NCBI GenBank assembly: GCA_900543695.1
Contig: UQSG01000007.1
Location: forward strand, 27,024-91,023
DNA from: an uncultured Clostridium sp.
Lineage (GTDB): Bacteria; Bacillota; Clostridia; UBA1212; UBA1255
Length of the DNA: 64,000 nucleotides
Reading direction: 5' to 3'
Shown here piece by piece: positions 8,803 through 17,266 of this stretch (positions within the stretch are counted from its first letter, which is position 1; every line of letters starts with the position of its first letter). A program made the translations under genes and the position numbers. The notes beneath the pieces are model-generated. The model was not told where the DNA came from. It made no database searches and was given only the letters and a program-made list of their open reading frames with translations.

Positions 8803-10326
8803 ATGAGAAAAATCAGAATATTTGATTCAACGCTCCGCGACGGGGAACAGGCGCCGGGCTTCAGCATGAGCATTCAGGAAAAAGTCGCTATGGCAAAGCA
8901 GCTGGAGCGTCTGAACGTGGATGTCATTGAAGCGGGCTTTGCCATTGTATCTCCCGGCGATTTTACGAGCGTGAAAACGATTGCCTCGGAAATAAAAAAT
9001 GCGTCCGTAGCCTCTCTTGCAAGAGCAAAGCGGCAGGATATTGAATACGCCTGGAATGCGGTAAAATGCGCTGCTGATCCGCTTTTGCATGTTTTTCTGG
9101 CAACCTCCGAGCTTCATATGAAATACAAATTGAACATGACTAAGGAAGAAGTAAAAGAACAGGTCCGCGCATCGGTTTCCTACGCGCGCAGCTTATGCGG
9201 AGCAGTGGAATTTTCCGCGGAAGATGCCACACGGAGCGAGCTTCCTTTCCTGGCCGAGGTCTTTCAGATCGCAGTTGACGCGGGCGCTTCCGTAATCAAC
9301 GTTCCGGACACCGTCGGATATGCCGAGCCGGAAGAAATGAAAAAGATCATTACTTATCTGCGGGAGCATGTTGATCTTCGCGATGCGCTCCTCTCCGTGC
9401 ATTGCCACAACGATCTGGGGCTGGCTGTTGCAAACACCTTGGCCGCGATCCAGGCTGGGGCGGGGCAGGCGGAATGCGCGCTCAACGGAATCGGAGAACG
9501 CGCGGGAAATGCGGCTCTGGAAGAAATCGTGATGAATTTGAAAACAAGAAACGATTTTTACGGGGCAGACACCAGGATTGACACAACCCAGATCATTAAT
9601 TCCAGCAAGCTGCTTGTGATGTTTACCGGCGTTAAGGTTCAGCCAAACAAAGCGATTACAGGAGAAAACGCGTTTGCGCATGAAGCCGGCATTCATCAGC
9701 ACGGAATGCTGCGCAATCGGAAAACCTACGAAATTATGATGCCGGAATCCGTCGGCCTTACGGAAAATCGGATGATTCTCGGAAAGCATTCCGGACGTCA
9801 TGCTTTAGAGGAAAAGCTGCGTCAGCTTGGCTATACCGTAACGCCCAGCGCTCTGGACGGTATTTTCGAAAAGTTCAAGGAGCTTGCCGACGCAAAGAAA
9901 GTAGTAAACGACAAGGATATCGAAGCGCTTGTGAAAAATTCCGTCGTGGAGATTCCAAAAGTGTACAAGCTGGATAAATACGTACTGAATTCCAGCAACG
10001 TACTCAGCAGTACCTGTAATATCAGTCTGATTCGGAACGAAGCAGAGACGATACAGGGATATGCATCCGGATCCGGACCAATCGAGGCGGCCTTTAACGC
10101 GATCAACCGCGCATCCGGTCTCGAGCTTGCGCTGAACGATTATTCTATAGAGGCAGTAACGGGAGGAACAGACGCGCAGGGCGCGGTAGGCGTACGCATC
10201 TCATATGAAAATGAAATTTATAAGGGGTACGGCGTCGATATCAATATTATTGAAGCCAGTATCCAGGCTTATATCAGCGCCATCAACAACATGTTCTATG
10301 AAAGGAAGTGTCGGGAATGTCAATGA
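8803..10326 (+). CDS. leuA: 2-isopropylmalate synthase
   Basis: 507 residues. First committed step of leucine synthesis: condenses acetyl-CoA with 2-oxoisovalerate. HMGL-like TIM barrel with DSTLRDGEQ (residues 8-16, metal and catalytic), HCHNDLGLAVANT and ALNGIGERAGNA. The C-terminal LeuA allosteric domain, from about residue 370, binds leucine in relatives. The start is set at ATG 8803 because AAGGAGG lies eight bases before it. The frame is open further upstream to 8701, but that part contains the promoter and hairpin. The stop overlaps the region of the leuC start. First gene of leuA-leuC-leuD-leuB. Confidence 0.95.
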   Translation: MRKIRIFDSTLRDGEQAPGFSMSIQEKVAMAKQLERLNVDVIEAGFAIVSPGDFTSVKTIASEIKNASVASLARAKRQDIEYAWNAVKCAADPLLHVFLATSELHMKYKLNMTKEEVKEQVRASVSYARSLCGAVEFSAEDATRSELPFLAEVFQIAVDAGASVINVPDTVGYAEPEEMKKIITYLREHVDLRDALLSVHCHNDLGLAVANTLAAIQAGAGQAECALNGIGERAGNAALEEIVMNLKTRNDFYGADTRIDTTQIINSSKLLVMFTGVKVQPNKAITGENAFAHEAGIHQHGMLRNRKTYEIMMPESVGLTENRMILGKHSGRHALEEKLRQLGYTVTPSALDGIFEKFKELADAKKVVNDKDIEALVKNSVVEIPKVYKLDKYVLNSSNVLSSTCNISLIRNEAETIQGYASGSGPIEAAFNAINRASGLELALNDYSIEAVTGGTDAQGAVGVRISYENEIYKGYGVDINIIEASIQAYISAINNMFYERKCRECQ

Positions 10327-11600
10327 CGGCAACGCAAAAAATTCTCGCGGCAAAGGCCGGCCTGAAACGGACCGAACCCGGCGAGCTGATTCAGCTGCCC
10401 GTAGATATCGCCATGGGCAATGACGTCACGGCGCCGGTAGCGATCAATGAGCTGGAAAAGCATGGGGATGCTTCTGTGAAATTCCCGGAAAAGATCGTGT
10501 TCGTAGCCGATCATTTTACGCCGAACAAGGATATTCGGGCTGCGGAAAACGTAAAGCAGATGCGGACGTACGCGTCCGCACATGGTATCGACAATTTTTT
10601 CGATGTTGGAAAAATGGGAATTGAACACTGCCTGCTGCCGGAAGCCGGTTTTGTGAAGCCGGGCGATGTAATAATCGGCGCGGATTCGCATACCTGTACA
10701 TATGGCGCGCTCGGAGCGTTTGCCACCGGAATGGGCAGTACGGATCTCGCCTATGCGATTCATACCGCGAGGACCTGGCTGCGTGTGCCGGATGCGATCC
10801 GCTTTCGTCTGACGGGCAGACTCCGCAAGCCTGCCTCCGGAAAGGATTTGATTCTGACGATCATTGGAAAAATCGGCGTCGAGGGCGCGCTGTACCAGTC
10901 AATGGAATTTACGGGAGACGGACTGCGCTCGCTGCAGATAGACGACCGTTTTACGATCGCGAACATGGCAGTGGAAGCGGGAGCTAAAAACGCGTTTTTT
11001 CCTGTAGACGATATCGCGGAAGCTTATTTAAAGGAAGCTGGCGTGCAGCCTCCGTACCGCCTGTATGAGGCCGACGCGGATGCCGCATATACGCGGACCA
11101 TGGAAATGAATCTGGATGAAATCGTTCCTGTGGCCGCTTGTCCGCATCTTCCTTCCAACATCCGAAAAATTGCCGGCGCAGCTGCGCGGCAGAATGCAGA
11201 ATTTATTCCAATTGATCAAGTCGTAATTGGTTCCTGCACGAATGGAAGGCTGAGCGACCTTCGGATTGCCGCTGATGTCGTCAGAGGCGGGCAGGTTCAT
11301 CCCGGAGTTAGATGTATTGTCATTCCCGGTACGCAGAAAATTTTCCGCAAATGCATTCAGGAAGGCATTGCTGATCTTTTGACAGAAGCGGGAGCCGTAT
11401 TTTCGACACCCACGTGCGGGCCCTGCCTGGGCGGCCATATGGGCGTGCTTGCCTCAGGAGAACGCGCAGTCTCAACAACGAACCGGAATTTTGTAGGAAG
11501 AATGGGTGCGAAAACATCCGAGGTTTATCTGGCAAGCCCTTATACGGCTGCAAAATGTGCAATCGAAGGAGGAATCTTTCTTGAAAGGGAAAAGGGGTAA
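10317..11600 (+). CDS. leuC: 3-isopropylmalate dehydratase large subunit
   Basis: About 427 residues, the shorter LeuC form typical of Clostridia and archaea. With LeuD it isomerises 2- to 3-isopropylmalate using a [4Fe-4S] cluster. Cluster ligands are visible as GSCTNGR and CGPCLGGH; DSHTCTYGALG is the substrate region. ATG 10317 is preferred because AAGGAAG lies eight bases upstream. A GTG at 10308 and an ATG at 10323, the latter overlapping the leuA TGA, are alternatives. Ends inside the leuD start. Confidence 0.95.
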   Translation: MSMTATQKILAAKAGLKRTEPGELIQLPVDIAMGNDVTAPVAINELEKHGDASVKFPEKIVFVADHFTPNKDIRAAENVKQMRTYASAHGIDNFFDVGKMGIEHCLLPEAGFVKPGDVIIGADSHTCTYGALGAFATGMGSTDLAYAIHTARTWLRVPDAIRFRLTGRLRKPASGKDLILTIIGKIGVEGALYQSMEFTGDGLRSLQIDDRFTIANMAVEAGAKNAFFPVDDIAEAYLKEAGVQPPYRLYEADADAAYTRTMEMNLDEIVPVAACPHLPSNIRKIAGAAARQNAEFIPIDQVVIGSCTNGRLSDLRIAADVVRGGQVHPGVRCIVIPGTQKIFRKCIQEGIADLLTEAGAVFSTPTCGPCLGGHMGVLASGERAVSTTNRNFVGRMGAKTSEVYLASPYTAAKCAIEGGIFLEREKG

Positions 11601-12060
11601 GGTTTTCAAATATTCGGACAATGTGGATACCGATGTAATTATCCCCGCGCGCTATCTGAATATTACGGATATGCGGGAGCTTGCATCTCACTGTATGGAG
11701 GATCTCGATCCCGGATTTGCAGAGACCGTTTCCGAAGGGGATATTATTGTGGCAGGCTGTAATTTCGGCTGCGGCTCTTCGAGGGAGCATGCGCCGGCCG
11801 TCCTGAAAGAGTCCGGAATCCAAGCTGTCATAGCCAAATCCTTTGCAAGGATTTTCTATCGAAATGCCATTAATATCGGACTTCCGATTCTGGAATGTCC
11901 GGAAGCGGCGGAGGCTCTGCAGGCAGGAGATTCTGTTTCTGTAAACCTTGATACGGGAGAAATCACGGACCATACCTCCGGCAAGCGCTTTCAGGCACGC
12001 CCGTTTCCGGAATTTATCAGGAATATTATTGAAAAGGGAGGCCTTTTATGTTCCATGTAA
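11581..12060 (+). CDS. leuD: 3-isopropylmalate dehydratase small subunit
   Basis: 159 residues, usual for the short LeuD type. Swivelling domain partner of LeuC, with NVDTDVIIPARYLN near the N-terminus and the GCNFGCGSSREHAP loop. The start is TTG at 11581, seven bases after AAGGAGGA (11566-11573), which gives the expected N-terminus MKGKRGKVFKY. An ATG further upstream would add residues that belong to the leuC frame overlap. The gene overlaps leuC by 20 bases and leuB by 13, consistent with coupled synthesis of the heterodimer. Confidence 0.94.
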   Translation: MKGKRGKVFKYSDNVDTDVIIPARYLNITDMRELASHCMEDLDPGFAETVSEGDIIVAGCNFGCGSSREHAPAVLKESGIQAVIAKSFARIFYRNAINIGLPILECPEAAEALQAGDSVSVNLDTGEITDHTSGKRFQARPFPEFIRNIIEKGGLLCSM

Positions 12061-13115
12061 CCGTATTGCCCGGCGACGGCATCGGTCCTGAAATCACGCA
12101 GAGCGCTGTAAACGTGCTGAAAGCTGCCGCCGAGCTTTTTCAAATAGAGCTGAGCTTTTCCACCTGTGATTTTGGCGGCATTTCCCTCGATCGGCACGGG
12201 GTGCCGGTGCAGGAAGGCGTACTCGCTGCCTGCAGAAGCTCTGATGCGGTCCTGCTCGGCGCCGTCGGAGGCCCGGCCTGGGATCAAGGCGATCCCGCGC
12301 TGCGTCCGGAGGCGGCACTGCTGCGTCTGCGAAGCGAAATGAATGCGTTTGCAAATCTGCGTCCGGTAAAATTATATCCTGCGCTTCAGGATGCGAGTCC
12401 GCTGAAGAACAGTCTATTAGAGCAGGGAATCGATCTTTTGATTATCCGGGAGCTTTTGGGCGGGATCTACTTTGGAAAACGCGGTACGGCGGAAGCGCAC
12501 GCATTTGACACAGAACAGTACGACACCGTGCAGATTGAAAGGATTGTGCGCAAGGCTTTTTCCGCTGCGCGCGGACGCCGCGGGAAGCTCTGTCTGGTGG
12601 ACAAGGCAAATGTCCTGGAATCCTCTCGTCTTTGGCGGAAGCTGTTTTTTCAGCTGGCAGATGATTATCCGGAGATTGAGGTCTCTGCTTTATATGTGGA
12701 TAACGCGGCCATGCAGCTGATCCGCAGGCCGTTCGATTTCGATTGCATCGTGACCTCAAATTTATTCGGGGATATCCTTTCGGACGAGGCGGCCGTACTT
12801 ACAGGGTCGATCGGCATGCTGCCTTCTGCCTCGCTGGACGAAAATGGCAGAGGAATCTATGAGCCGATTCATGGTTCTGCGCCGGATATCGCCGGTACTG
12901 GCCAAGCAAATCCCATCGGAACGATTCTTTCTGCCGCCATGCTGCTCCGGTATTCCTTAAAAGAAGAGCTGGCGGCGCGCTGCGTCGAAGCGGCCGTTTA
13001 CGCGGCAGTTCAAAAGGGATATCGAACGGCAGATATTTACACGGACAACACAACACTTGTCAATACGAAAGAAATGGAGAAGGTGATCATTCATGAAATG
13101 CAAACATTCCGTTAA
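12048..13115 (+). CDS. leuB: 3-isopropylmalate dehydrogenase
   Basis: 355 residues, typical length. NAD-dependent oxidation and decarboxylation of 3-isopropylmalate to 2-oxoisocaproate. Family signatures visible: LLGAVGGPAWD, the ELLGGIYFGKRG loop, VDKANVLESSRLW, NLFGDILSDEAAVLTGS and EPIHGSAPDIAGTGQANPIG. GAAAAGGGAGG precedes the ATG. The start lies inside leuD and the end inside the CapA-type gene by 23 bases. The final transamination of leucine synthesis is not encoded here. Confidence 0.95.
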   Translation: MFHVTVLPGDGIGPEITQSAVNVLKAAAELFQIELSFSTCDFGGISLDRHGVPVQEGVLAACRSSDAVLLGAVGGPAWDQGDPALRPEAALLRLRSEMNAFANLRPVKLYPALQDASPLKNSLLEQGIDLLIIRELLGGIYFGKRGTAEAHAFDTEQYDTVQIERIVRKAFSAARGRRGKLCLVDKANVLESSRLWRKLFFQLADDYPEIEVSALYVDNAAMQLIRRPFDFDCIVTSNLFGDILSDEAAVLTGSIGMLPSASLDENGRGIYEPIHGSAPDIAGTGQANPIGTILSAAMLLRYSLKEELAARCVEAAVYAAVQKGYRTADIYTDNTTLVNTKEMEKVIIHEMQTFR

Positions 13116-14466
13116 GCTGCGGATTTCTCTGCTGCTTCTGACACTTGCAGTCAGCTTTTCTTTTCTGGCTGCATGCTCCGGAGAAGGTACGCAAAATCCT
13201 TCCAGAACGGGTTCCTATACGATCAGCACGCCCGCGCCCGGCACGCCGGATACAGAGGCACAGGAGCTTACCTATACGGATATTACCCTTCTGAGCGCAG
13301 GCGATATCATGTACCATATGACGCAGCTCAATTCCGCTTATAACAGCGATACGGGAACGTATGATTTCAGTCAGAATTTCAAGTATGTCAAAAATATGAT
13401 CTCTGCGGCGGACTATGCCGTCGTGAATTTCGAAACGACGCTTTCCAACCAGGACGAATATTCGGCCTTCCCGAATTTCAACTCTCCGCTCTCCGTGCTG
13501 GACAGCATTAAGGACGCGGGCTTTGATATGCTTTTGTTTGCCAATAATCACTGCTATGATTTCAAAAAACAGGGATTTCTGGCTACGCTTGGGCGTTTTC
13601 AGGAGTACGGCTTCGAATATATCGGAGCAAAAACGGATGCTTCAGAGAAATCATATATGGTGAAAGACATAAAAGGGATTAAGCTGGGACTCCTGAATTA
13701 TACTGATACCATTACGCAGCCAAACGGGCAATATAATACGATTAACGGCATCACAATCAACGATGGCTGTGAAGAGCTGATGGATATATATGTAAGAGGC
13801 AAAGAGGAAGCGCTATACGCAGAGGTTTCGGAACGAATCGCAGAGCTGAAGGCCAACGGAGCGGAGCTGATTATCCTGTATATTCACTGGGGAGACGAAT
13901 ATAAGCTGGAGCCGATCGACGGGCAGAAAACCGTCGCACAGCAGCTCTGTGAGCTCGGAGTCGACGTGATCATCGGCTCCCATCCGCATGTGGTCGAGCC
14001 GATGGAAATTCTGACCTCGCAAAGTGATCCGTCTCACTCCACAATTTGCTTTTATTCGCTCGGAAATTATATTTCCAATCAAAATCGCCTTTCTTTTTCG
14101 GATCTGGATTATGATATCCGGCCGTATACAGAAAACGGTCTGATGGTGACGCTGACGATCCGGAAGTACAGTACAGGAGACGTCTATGTAAAATCCATAG
14201 ACTACACGCCTACCTGGGTTCATCGGTATCCCGACGGCAGCGGATACCAATACAATGTGGTTCCTTTGCCGCAGGCAACCAGCGATCCGGCCAGCTACGG
14301 CCTGACAGAATCTGATTTCGGCGTCGATCACGCGGCCGCAGCACTGCAAATGACAGATCCTGTATTCTCTGCGCCCGTGCTGGCGTTCAATACGAAAATG
14401 GCAGATGAAATTGCGGCGTTCAGCCAAGCTTATTACGATAATTTGAAAGCAGCCACGGCAGGCTGA
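13093..14466 (+). CDS. CapA/PgsA-type metallophosphatase-fold lipoprotein
   Basis: 457 residues. Lipoprotein signal with lipobox LAAC (Cys28), so exported and lipid-anchored. The rest is the PGA_cap (CapA) fold related to calcineurin-like phosphatases: AGDIMYH (69-75), NFETTLS from 112, NNHCYDF from 151, HWGDEY and GSHPHVVEP (295-303). CapA proteins take part in poly-gamma-glutamate capsule production, but no capB or capC is near, so the role is open. It starts 23 bases inside leuB with AGAAGG upstream and may ride on the leu transcript. Its 3' end overlaps the convergent neighbour by 47 bases. Confidence 0.88.
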   Translation: MKCKHSVKLRISLLLLTLAVSFSFLAACSGEGTQNPSRTGSYTISTPAPGTPDTEAQELTYTDITLLSAGDIMYHMTQLNSAYNSDTGTYDFSQNFKYVKNMISAADYAVVNFETTLSNQDEYSAFPNFNSPLSVLDSIKDAGFDMLLFANNHCYDFKKQGFLATLGRFQEYGFEYIGAKTDASEKSYMVKDIKGIKLGLLNYTDTITQPNGQYNTINGITINDGCEELMDIYVRGKEEALYAEVSERIAELKANGAELIILYIHWGDEYKLEPIDGQKTVAQQLCELGVDVIIGSHPHVVEPMEILTSQSDPSHSTICFYSLGNYISNQNRLSFSDLDYDIRPYTENGLMVTLTIRKYSTGDVYVKSIDYTPTWVHRYPDGSGYQYNVVPLPQATSDPASYGLTESDFGVDHAAAALQMTDPVFSAPVLAFNTKMADEIAAFSQAYYDNLKAATAG

Positions 14467-14968
14467 CCGCCTGCTTATTTCCAAACTTTTTATATAGCAG
14501 CGTGCTGATCATGGCATCCATGCCCACAAACAAAAGCAGAACAGCGAACAGCGTTTTGGGCATGGCTGCTATTCTTTTTTCCACAAGCGGGTGAATGAAA
14601 TATACAAGTCCCATGGATAGAATACTCCAAAATACGGTAAACATCAGGCAGACGCGGCCGTTGATATTATATGGGAGATTGCTGTAATTCCAGATCGAGA
14701 CGCCGAGGATTTCCTGATAAATAAAATGCAGAACGTATTCCACGACGGTCGCTGCAAGGCCTCCCATTACGAAGGTTAAGATTTTATACTGCTTTATAGG
14801 TCTGGTACAGGATATTATTGCAATCGCACCCAATCCGTAAACGGGACACAGCAAATTAATTAAAAAGCACTTTTTTGAAATCAGAATCCCTCTTGTTGTA
14901 AGCGTATACAGCGTCTCCAATATAAATCCTACGAAGCTGTACAACACAAAATACATAAAATACGCCAC
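14420..14968 (-). CDS. CmpB-like integral membrane protein (putative ABC transporter permease family)
   Basis: 182 residues, about five transmembrane helices. Resembles the PF06541 (ABC_trans_CmpB) family: FVGFILETLYTLTTRG at the N-terminus, CPVYGLGAI after helix 2, and the W-YS/N segment (SIWNYSNLPYNINGRVCL) before helix 4. No ATPase partner lies beside it, so transport is unproven. GTG 14968 is chosen because AGGG sits eight bases before it; ATG 14956 is an alternative. The gene overlaps the CapA-type gene tail to tail. Confidence 0.78.
   Translation of the reverse strand: MAYFMYFVLYSFVGFILETLYTLTTRGILISKKCFLINLLCPVYGLGAIAIISCTRPIKQYKILTFVMGGLAATVVEYVLHFIYQEILGVSIWNYSNLPYNINGRVCLMFTVFWSILSMGLVYFIHPLVEKRIAAMPKTLFAVLLLFVGMDAMISTLLYKKFGNKQAVSLPWLLSNYRNKLG
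14458..14474 (+). terminator. Possible terminator at the end of the CapA-type gene
   Basis: GCAGGC (14458-14463) and GCCTGC (14469-14474) with a loop that contains the TGA stop codon, followed by the weak tail TTATTT. Short stem and imperfect tail make this uncertain. Confidence 0.35.
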
Positions 14969-15105
14969 TTTGCTATCCCTGCACCTTTCCGATGTGATTC
15001 TGTATTCTTTTCTATTCTTCTTTAAAACAGTAAAATTTATGCACTATTTTCCACCGTTCAGCATACTATTTTATAGATCAATCTTTTGTATTGGAGTAAT
15101 GCATT

Positions 15106-15405
15106 ATGGCCAACCTATTTGACAAAATCGAAAACAAAATTACAGCAGGGAAGATCGAGCAGGGAGTGGAAAAGCTGAAAAACACGCCCGTAGAGGAATT
15201 ATCCAAGCAGCTGGAAAAAGTAAACAGGGAAGAGCTGCGCAAAAAAATCGACGAATTGGATGCTGAAAAAATCAAAGAAATGAAGCTGGATGTGGAAGAA
15301 ATCAAGAAAAAGCTGACGCCTGCCGACATGGAAAAAATAAAAAAGCTGGCAGGGAAGGACGCCGATCTGATTATGAAAAAAATCAATGAGCTGTCTAAAA
15401 AATGA
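15106..15405 (+). CDS. Small charged helical protein, unknown function
   Basis: 99 residues, family not recognised. About half of all residues are Lys, Glu or Asp, with Leu/Ile/Met at heptad-like spacing. Successive segments (VEELSKQLEKV, EELRKKIDELD, EKIKEMK, VEEIKKKL) look like a chain of short amphipathic helices. There is no signal peptide or membrane segment and no cysteine. ATG has TTGGAG eight bases upstream. It is the first of three adjacent small genes, with 11 bases to the next. Translation is well supported by the ribosome binding site and composition; function is not inferred. Confidence 0.75.
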   Translation: MANLFDKIENKITAGKIEQGVEKLKNTPVEELSKQLEKVNREELRKKIDELDAEKIKEMKLDVEEIKKKLTPADMEKIKKLAGKDADLIMKKINELSKK

Positions 15406-15416
15406 CGTGATAGGTC

Positions 15417-15836
15417 ATGGACAATGAATTAAATGATAAAATCAAGGAAATCGGAAGTATGTTTGGTATTTCCGATATACCTGACAATATCGGTGAAATT
15501 GTCTCCTCCTTTTTAACGTCATCTTCCGGAAAAGCGCAGGAAGCGGCGTCAGAGCAGTCGTGCGCGGAAAATAATACAGCAGAAAACCTGCAAAGCGGAG
15601 CCTCCGAAATTGGTCATACCAATCAGGGAGGCTATTCGGAAGACATCGATATGACGAAAATTCTCAAAATACTGAAACGCTATAAAGAAGCAAAAAAAAA
15701 TAAAGAAAACGATAAAAAAATCAAGCTTCTTTACGCGGTCGAACCCTTTTTAAATGAAAAACGCCGCGATAAAGTAAATCACTGCGTTAAATTTCTGACA
15801 TTTGCAGAGCTGGCCAAGGACTTAAAAGACATATGA
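15417..15836 (+). CDS. Small protein with C-terminal basic helical region, unknown function
   Basis: 139 residues, not recognised. Residues 1-40 are an amphipathic region (GSMFGISDIPDNIGEIVSSF), 41-80 are Ser/Ala/Glu/Gln-rich and probably disordered. The C-terminal 60 residues are Lys-rich helices containing KILKRYKEAKKNKEND, then LLYAVEPFLNEKRRDKV, a pattern (LL-A-PFL---RR-K) I associate from memory with small clostridial proteins of unknown role. The ribosome binding site is weak (TGATAGGT). The stop overlaps the next ATG (ATGA), indicating coupled translation. Confidence 0.7.
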   Translation: MDNELNDKIKEIGSMFGISDIPDNIGEIVSSFLTSSSGKAQEAASEQSCAENNTAENLQSGASEIGHTNQGGYSEDIDMTKILKILKRYKEAKKNKENDKKIKLLYAVEPFLNEKRRDKVNHCVKFLTFAELAKDLKDI

Positions 15837-16240
15837 AACACAATGCACATTCTCGGCGCAATATAAAAACAAATCGAAATATGCGGTTTTCAGGCTCCAA
15901 ACCCGCTGCTGAAAATGTGATTGTTTTTTCACCAACAGCCTGTCCGTCATCAGAAAAAAAGCAGTGCGCTCCTGAAGCGCTCTGCGGTTCAAAATCCGAT
16001 GCGCCTGCGGCAAAAAAAGATGCCGCAGGCAGCGGATTTTTTTCTTTACCGTTCAAAAAGCTTGCCGATCTGGATATGGATCGATTTCTTGACAGTCTGC
16101 TGTCCGAGGATTTCATTTTGATCGCGCTGATTGCGCTTTTGATTATGGAACGGATCCAGCTGAAAAAAAATGGAGCCGATAAAAGCAAGCTGAATGATTA
16201 CGACCTTATGATCCTTGCGCTGCTTTACATTTTTCTTTAA
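15833..16240 (+). CDS. Small protein with two C-terminal hydrophobic segments, unknown function
   Basis: 135 residues, not recognised. The N-terminal 70 residues are basic and Ser/Ala/Lys-rich with three cysteines and look unstructured. The C-terminal 55 residues hold two hydrophobic stretches (FILIALIALLIME and LMILALLYIFL) joined by a charged loop, so membrane attachment is likely. It starts in the ATGA overlap with the previous gene. The linker-coding DNA at 15961-16043 contains two consecutive strong hairpins, the second resembling a terminator. A shorter product from ATG 16076 (54 residues) is possible but lacks a ribosome binding site. Confidence 0.6.
   Translation: MKHNAHSRRNIKTNRNMRFSGSKPAAENVIVFSPTACPSSEKKQCAPEALCGSKSDAPAAKKDAAGSGFFSLPFKKLADLDMDRFLDSLLSEDFILIALIALLIMERIQLKKNGADKSKLNDYDLMILALLYIFL
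15961..16043 (+). other. Paired hairpins inside a coding region, second terminator-like
   Basis: First hairpin 15961-15985: GCAG and CTGC outside, GCGCT and AGCGC inside, 5-base loop. Second hairpin 15991-16040: AAAATCCG with CGGATTTT outside, GCCTGCGGC with GCCGCAGGC inside, A-rich 10-base loop, then more T. The geometry is that of an intrinsic terminator, but it lies within the 135-residue gene. Confidence 0.6.
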
Positions 16241-16264
16241 ATACAATATAATACATAAAATCGG

Positions 16265-16289
16265 GCCGATTGGCTTCGGTTGGCTTTTT
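16265..16289 (+). terminator. Likely terminator after the three small genes
   Basis: Stem GCCGAT (16265-16270) with GTTGGC (16279-16284), including G-T pairs, 8-base loop, followed by five T (16285-16289). It lies 25 bases past the stop of the third small gene. Confidence 0.5.
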
Positions 16290-16297
16290 ACGCCGTC

Positions 16298-16331
16298 GCA
16301 ATTGAACAAAATTTATATTTTGTTCAATTGC
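16298..16331. repeat. 34-base near-perfect palindrome
   Basis: Arms of 15 bases (16298-16312 and 16317-16331, starting GCAATTGAAC) pair perfectly around the 4-base centre TTAT. There is no T-run on either side, so it does not read as a terminator. It lies 76 bases upstream of the PHP phosphoesterase gene and could be a protein-binding operator or a hairpin. The palindrome is seen; the role is unknown. Confidence 0.75.
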
Positions 16332-16407
16332 AGATTTTGGAAGCCGGGCGTTCCCCGCTTTTCAAAATCATATTTTTAGCATATAACGATCGGAGCTGAA
16401 AAACGCT

Positions 16408-17202
16408 ATGTATTATGACATGCACGTTCATTCGACTTTTTCAACAGACAGCGAGCTGGAAATGGAAAAAGGAATTTTGCGCGCAATAGAGCTCGGATTG
16501 ACCGGAATTGCTTTTACGGATCATCTGGATATCGATTACATAGATCATGAAGAGGAATTTCAATATGACTTTCAGGAATATTTCCGTACGGTCGAAGCGT
16601 TCAGGGACAAATACGCTTCCAGGCTCGATATTCTGACCGCTGTAGAAATCGGCCTTCAGCCACATGTGATCGAAGCTACAAAGCAGCGGATTGCCGGACT
16701 TCACTTTGACTATAAAATCGGCTCAACGCATCTGATCAAGCGCCGGGATCCGTATTACGGCACTTACTTTAAAAAAGGCGTATCGAAGAAAGAAGCGTAT
16801 GACGAATATTTGGAAGAGCTGCTTGGAAATCTCAGGTTATATCATGATTTTTCAACGCTGGGGCATCTTGACTACATTGTCAGATACGCCAATTTTCCGG
16901 ATTCCCGTTTCTATTACAGGGATCACGCAGAGCTTGTCGACGAAATCTTTCGGTTTATTATAGCAAAAGATATTTCCTTTGAAATCAATACGTCCACTTA
17001 CCGGAGACAGCCGCTGGACCGCATGCTGCTGCTGCGTTATAAGGAGCTTGGCGGAAAGCTTGTCACCATCGGATCCGACGCCCACGGCGCGGACAGAATT
17101 GCGGAAAACTTTTCGTACTACCTGGAAATCATAAAGGATTGCGGTTTCCCGTATATTATTCACTATAAAGACGGGCTTCCTCTGCAGGAACCGATCCGCT
17201 GA
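16408..17202 (+). CDS. PHP-domain phosphoesterase, histidinol-phosphatase (HisJ/HisK) family
   Basis: 264 residues, usual for the HisJ family. PHP metal motifs are visible: MHVHSTFS (His6, His8), TDHLD (Asp38, His39), VEIGLQPH, GSTH, and the C-terminal GSDAHGADRI. Family members dephosphorylate histidinol phosphate in histidine synthesis, but others act on different phosphoesters. No his genes are near, so the substrate is not certain. CGGAG lies ten bases before the ATG. The gene stands alone between the palindrome at 16298-16331 and the strong terminator at 17221-17253. Confidence 0.85.
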   Translation: MYYDMHVHSTFSTDSELEMEKGILRAIELGLTGIAFTDHLDIDYIDHEEEFQYDFQEYFRTVEAFRDKYASRLDILTAVEIGLQPHVIEATKQRIAGLHFDYKIGSTHLIKRRDPYYGTYFKKGVSKKEAYDEYLEELLGNLRLYHDFSTLGHLDYIVRYANFPDSRFYYRDHAELVDEIFRFIIAKDISFEINTSTYRRQPLDRMLLLRYKELGGKLVTIGSDAHGADRIAENFSYYLEIIKDCGFPYIIHYKDGLPLQEPIR

Positions 17203-17220
17203 AGAAAAAAACGCTGAAAA

Positions 17221-17253
17221 GCCCGGGAGGCAAAAAGTCAGAGCCTCCCGGGC
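17221..17253. terminator. Bidirectional terminator
   Basis: Perfect 11-base stem GCCCGGGAGGC (17221-17231) with 17243-17253, 11-base loop, T-rich tail on the right and A-rich (T on the other strand) on the left. It ends both the PHP gene and the minus-strand ATPase gene, whose stop is at 17267. Confidence 0.88.
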
Positions 17254-17266
17254 TGATTTATAATTT

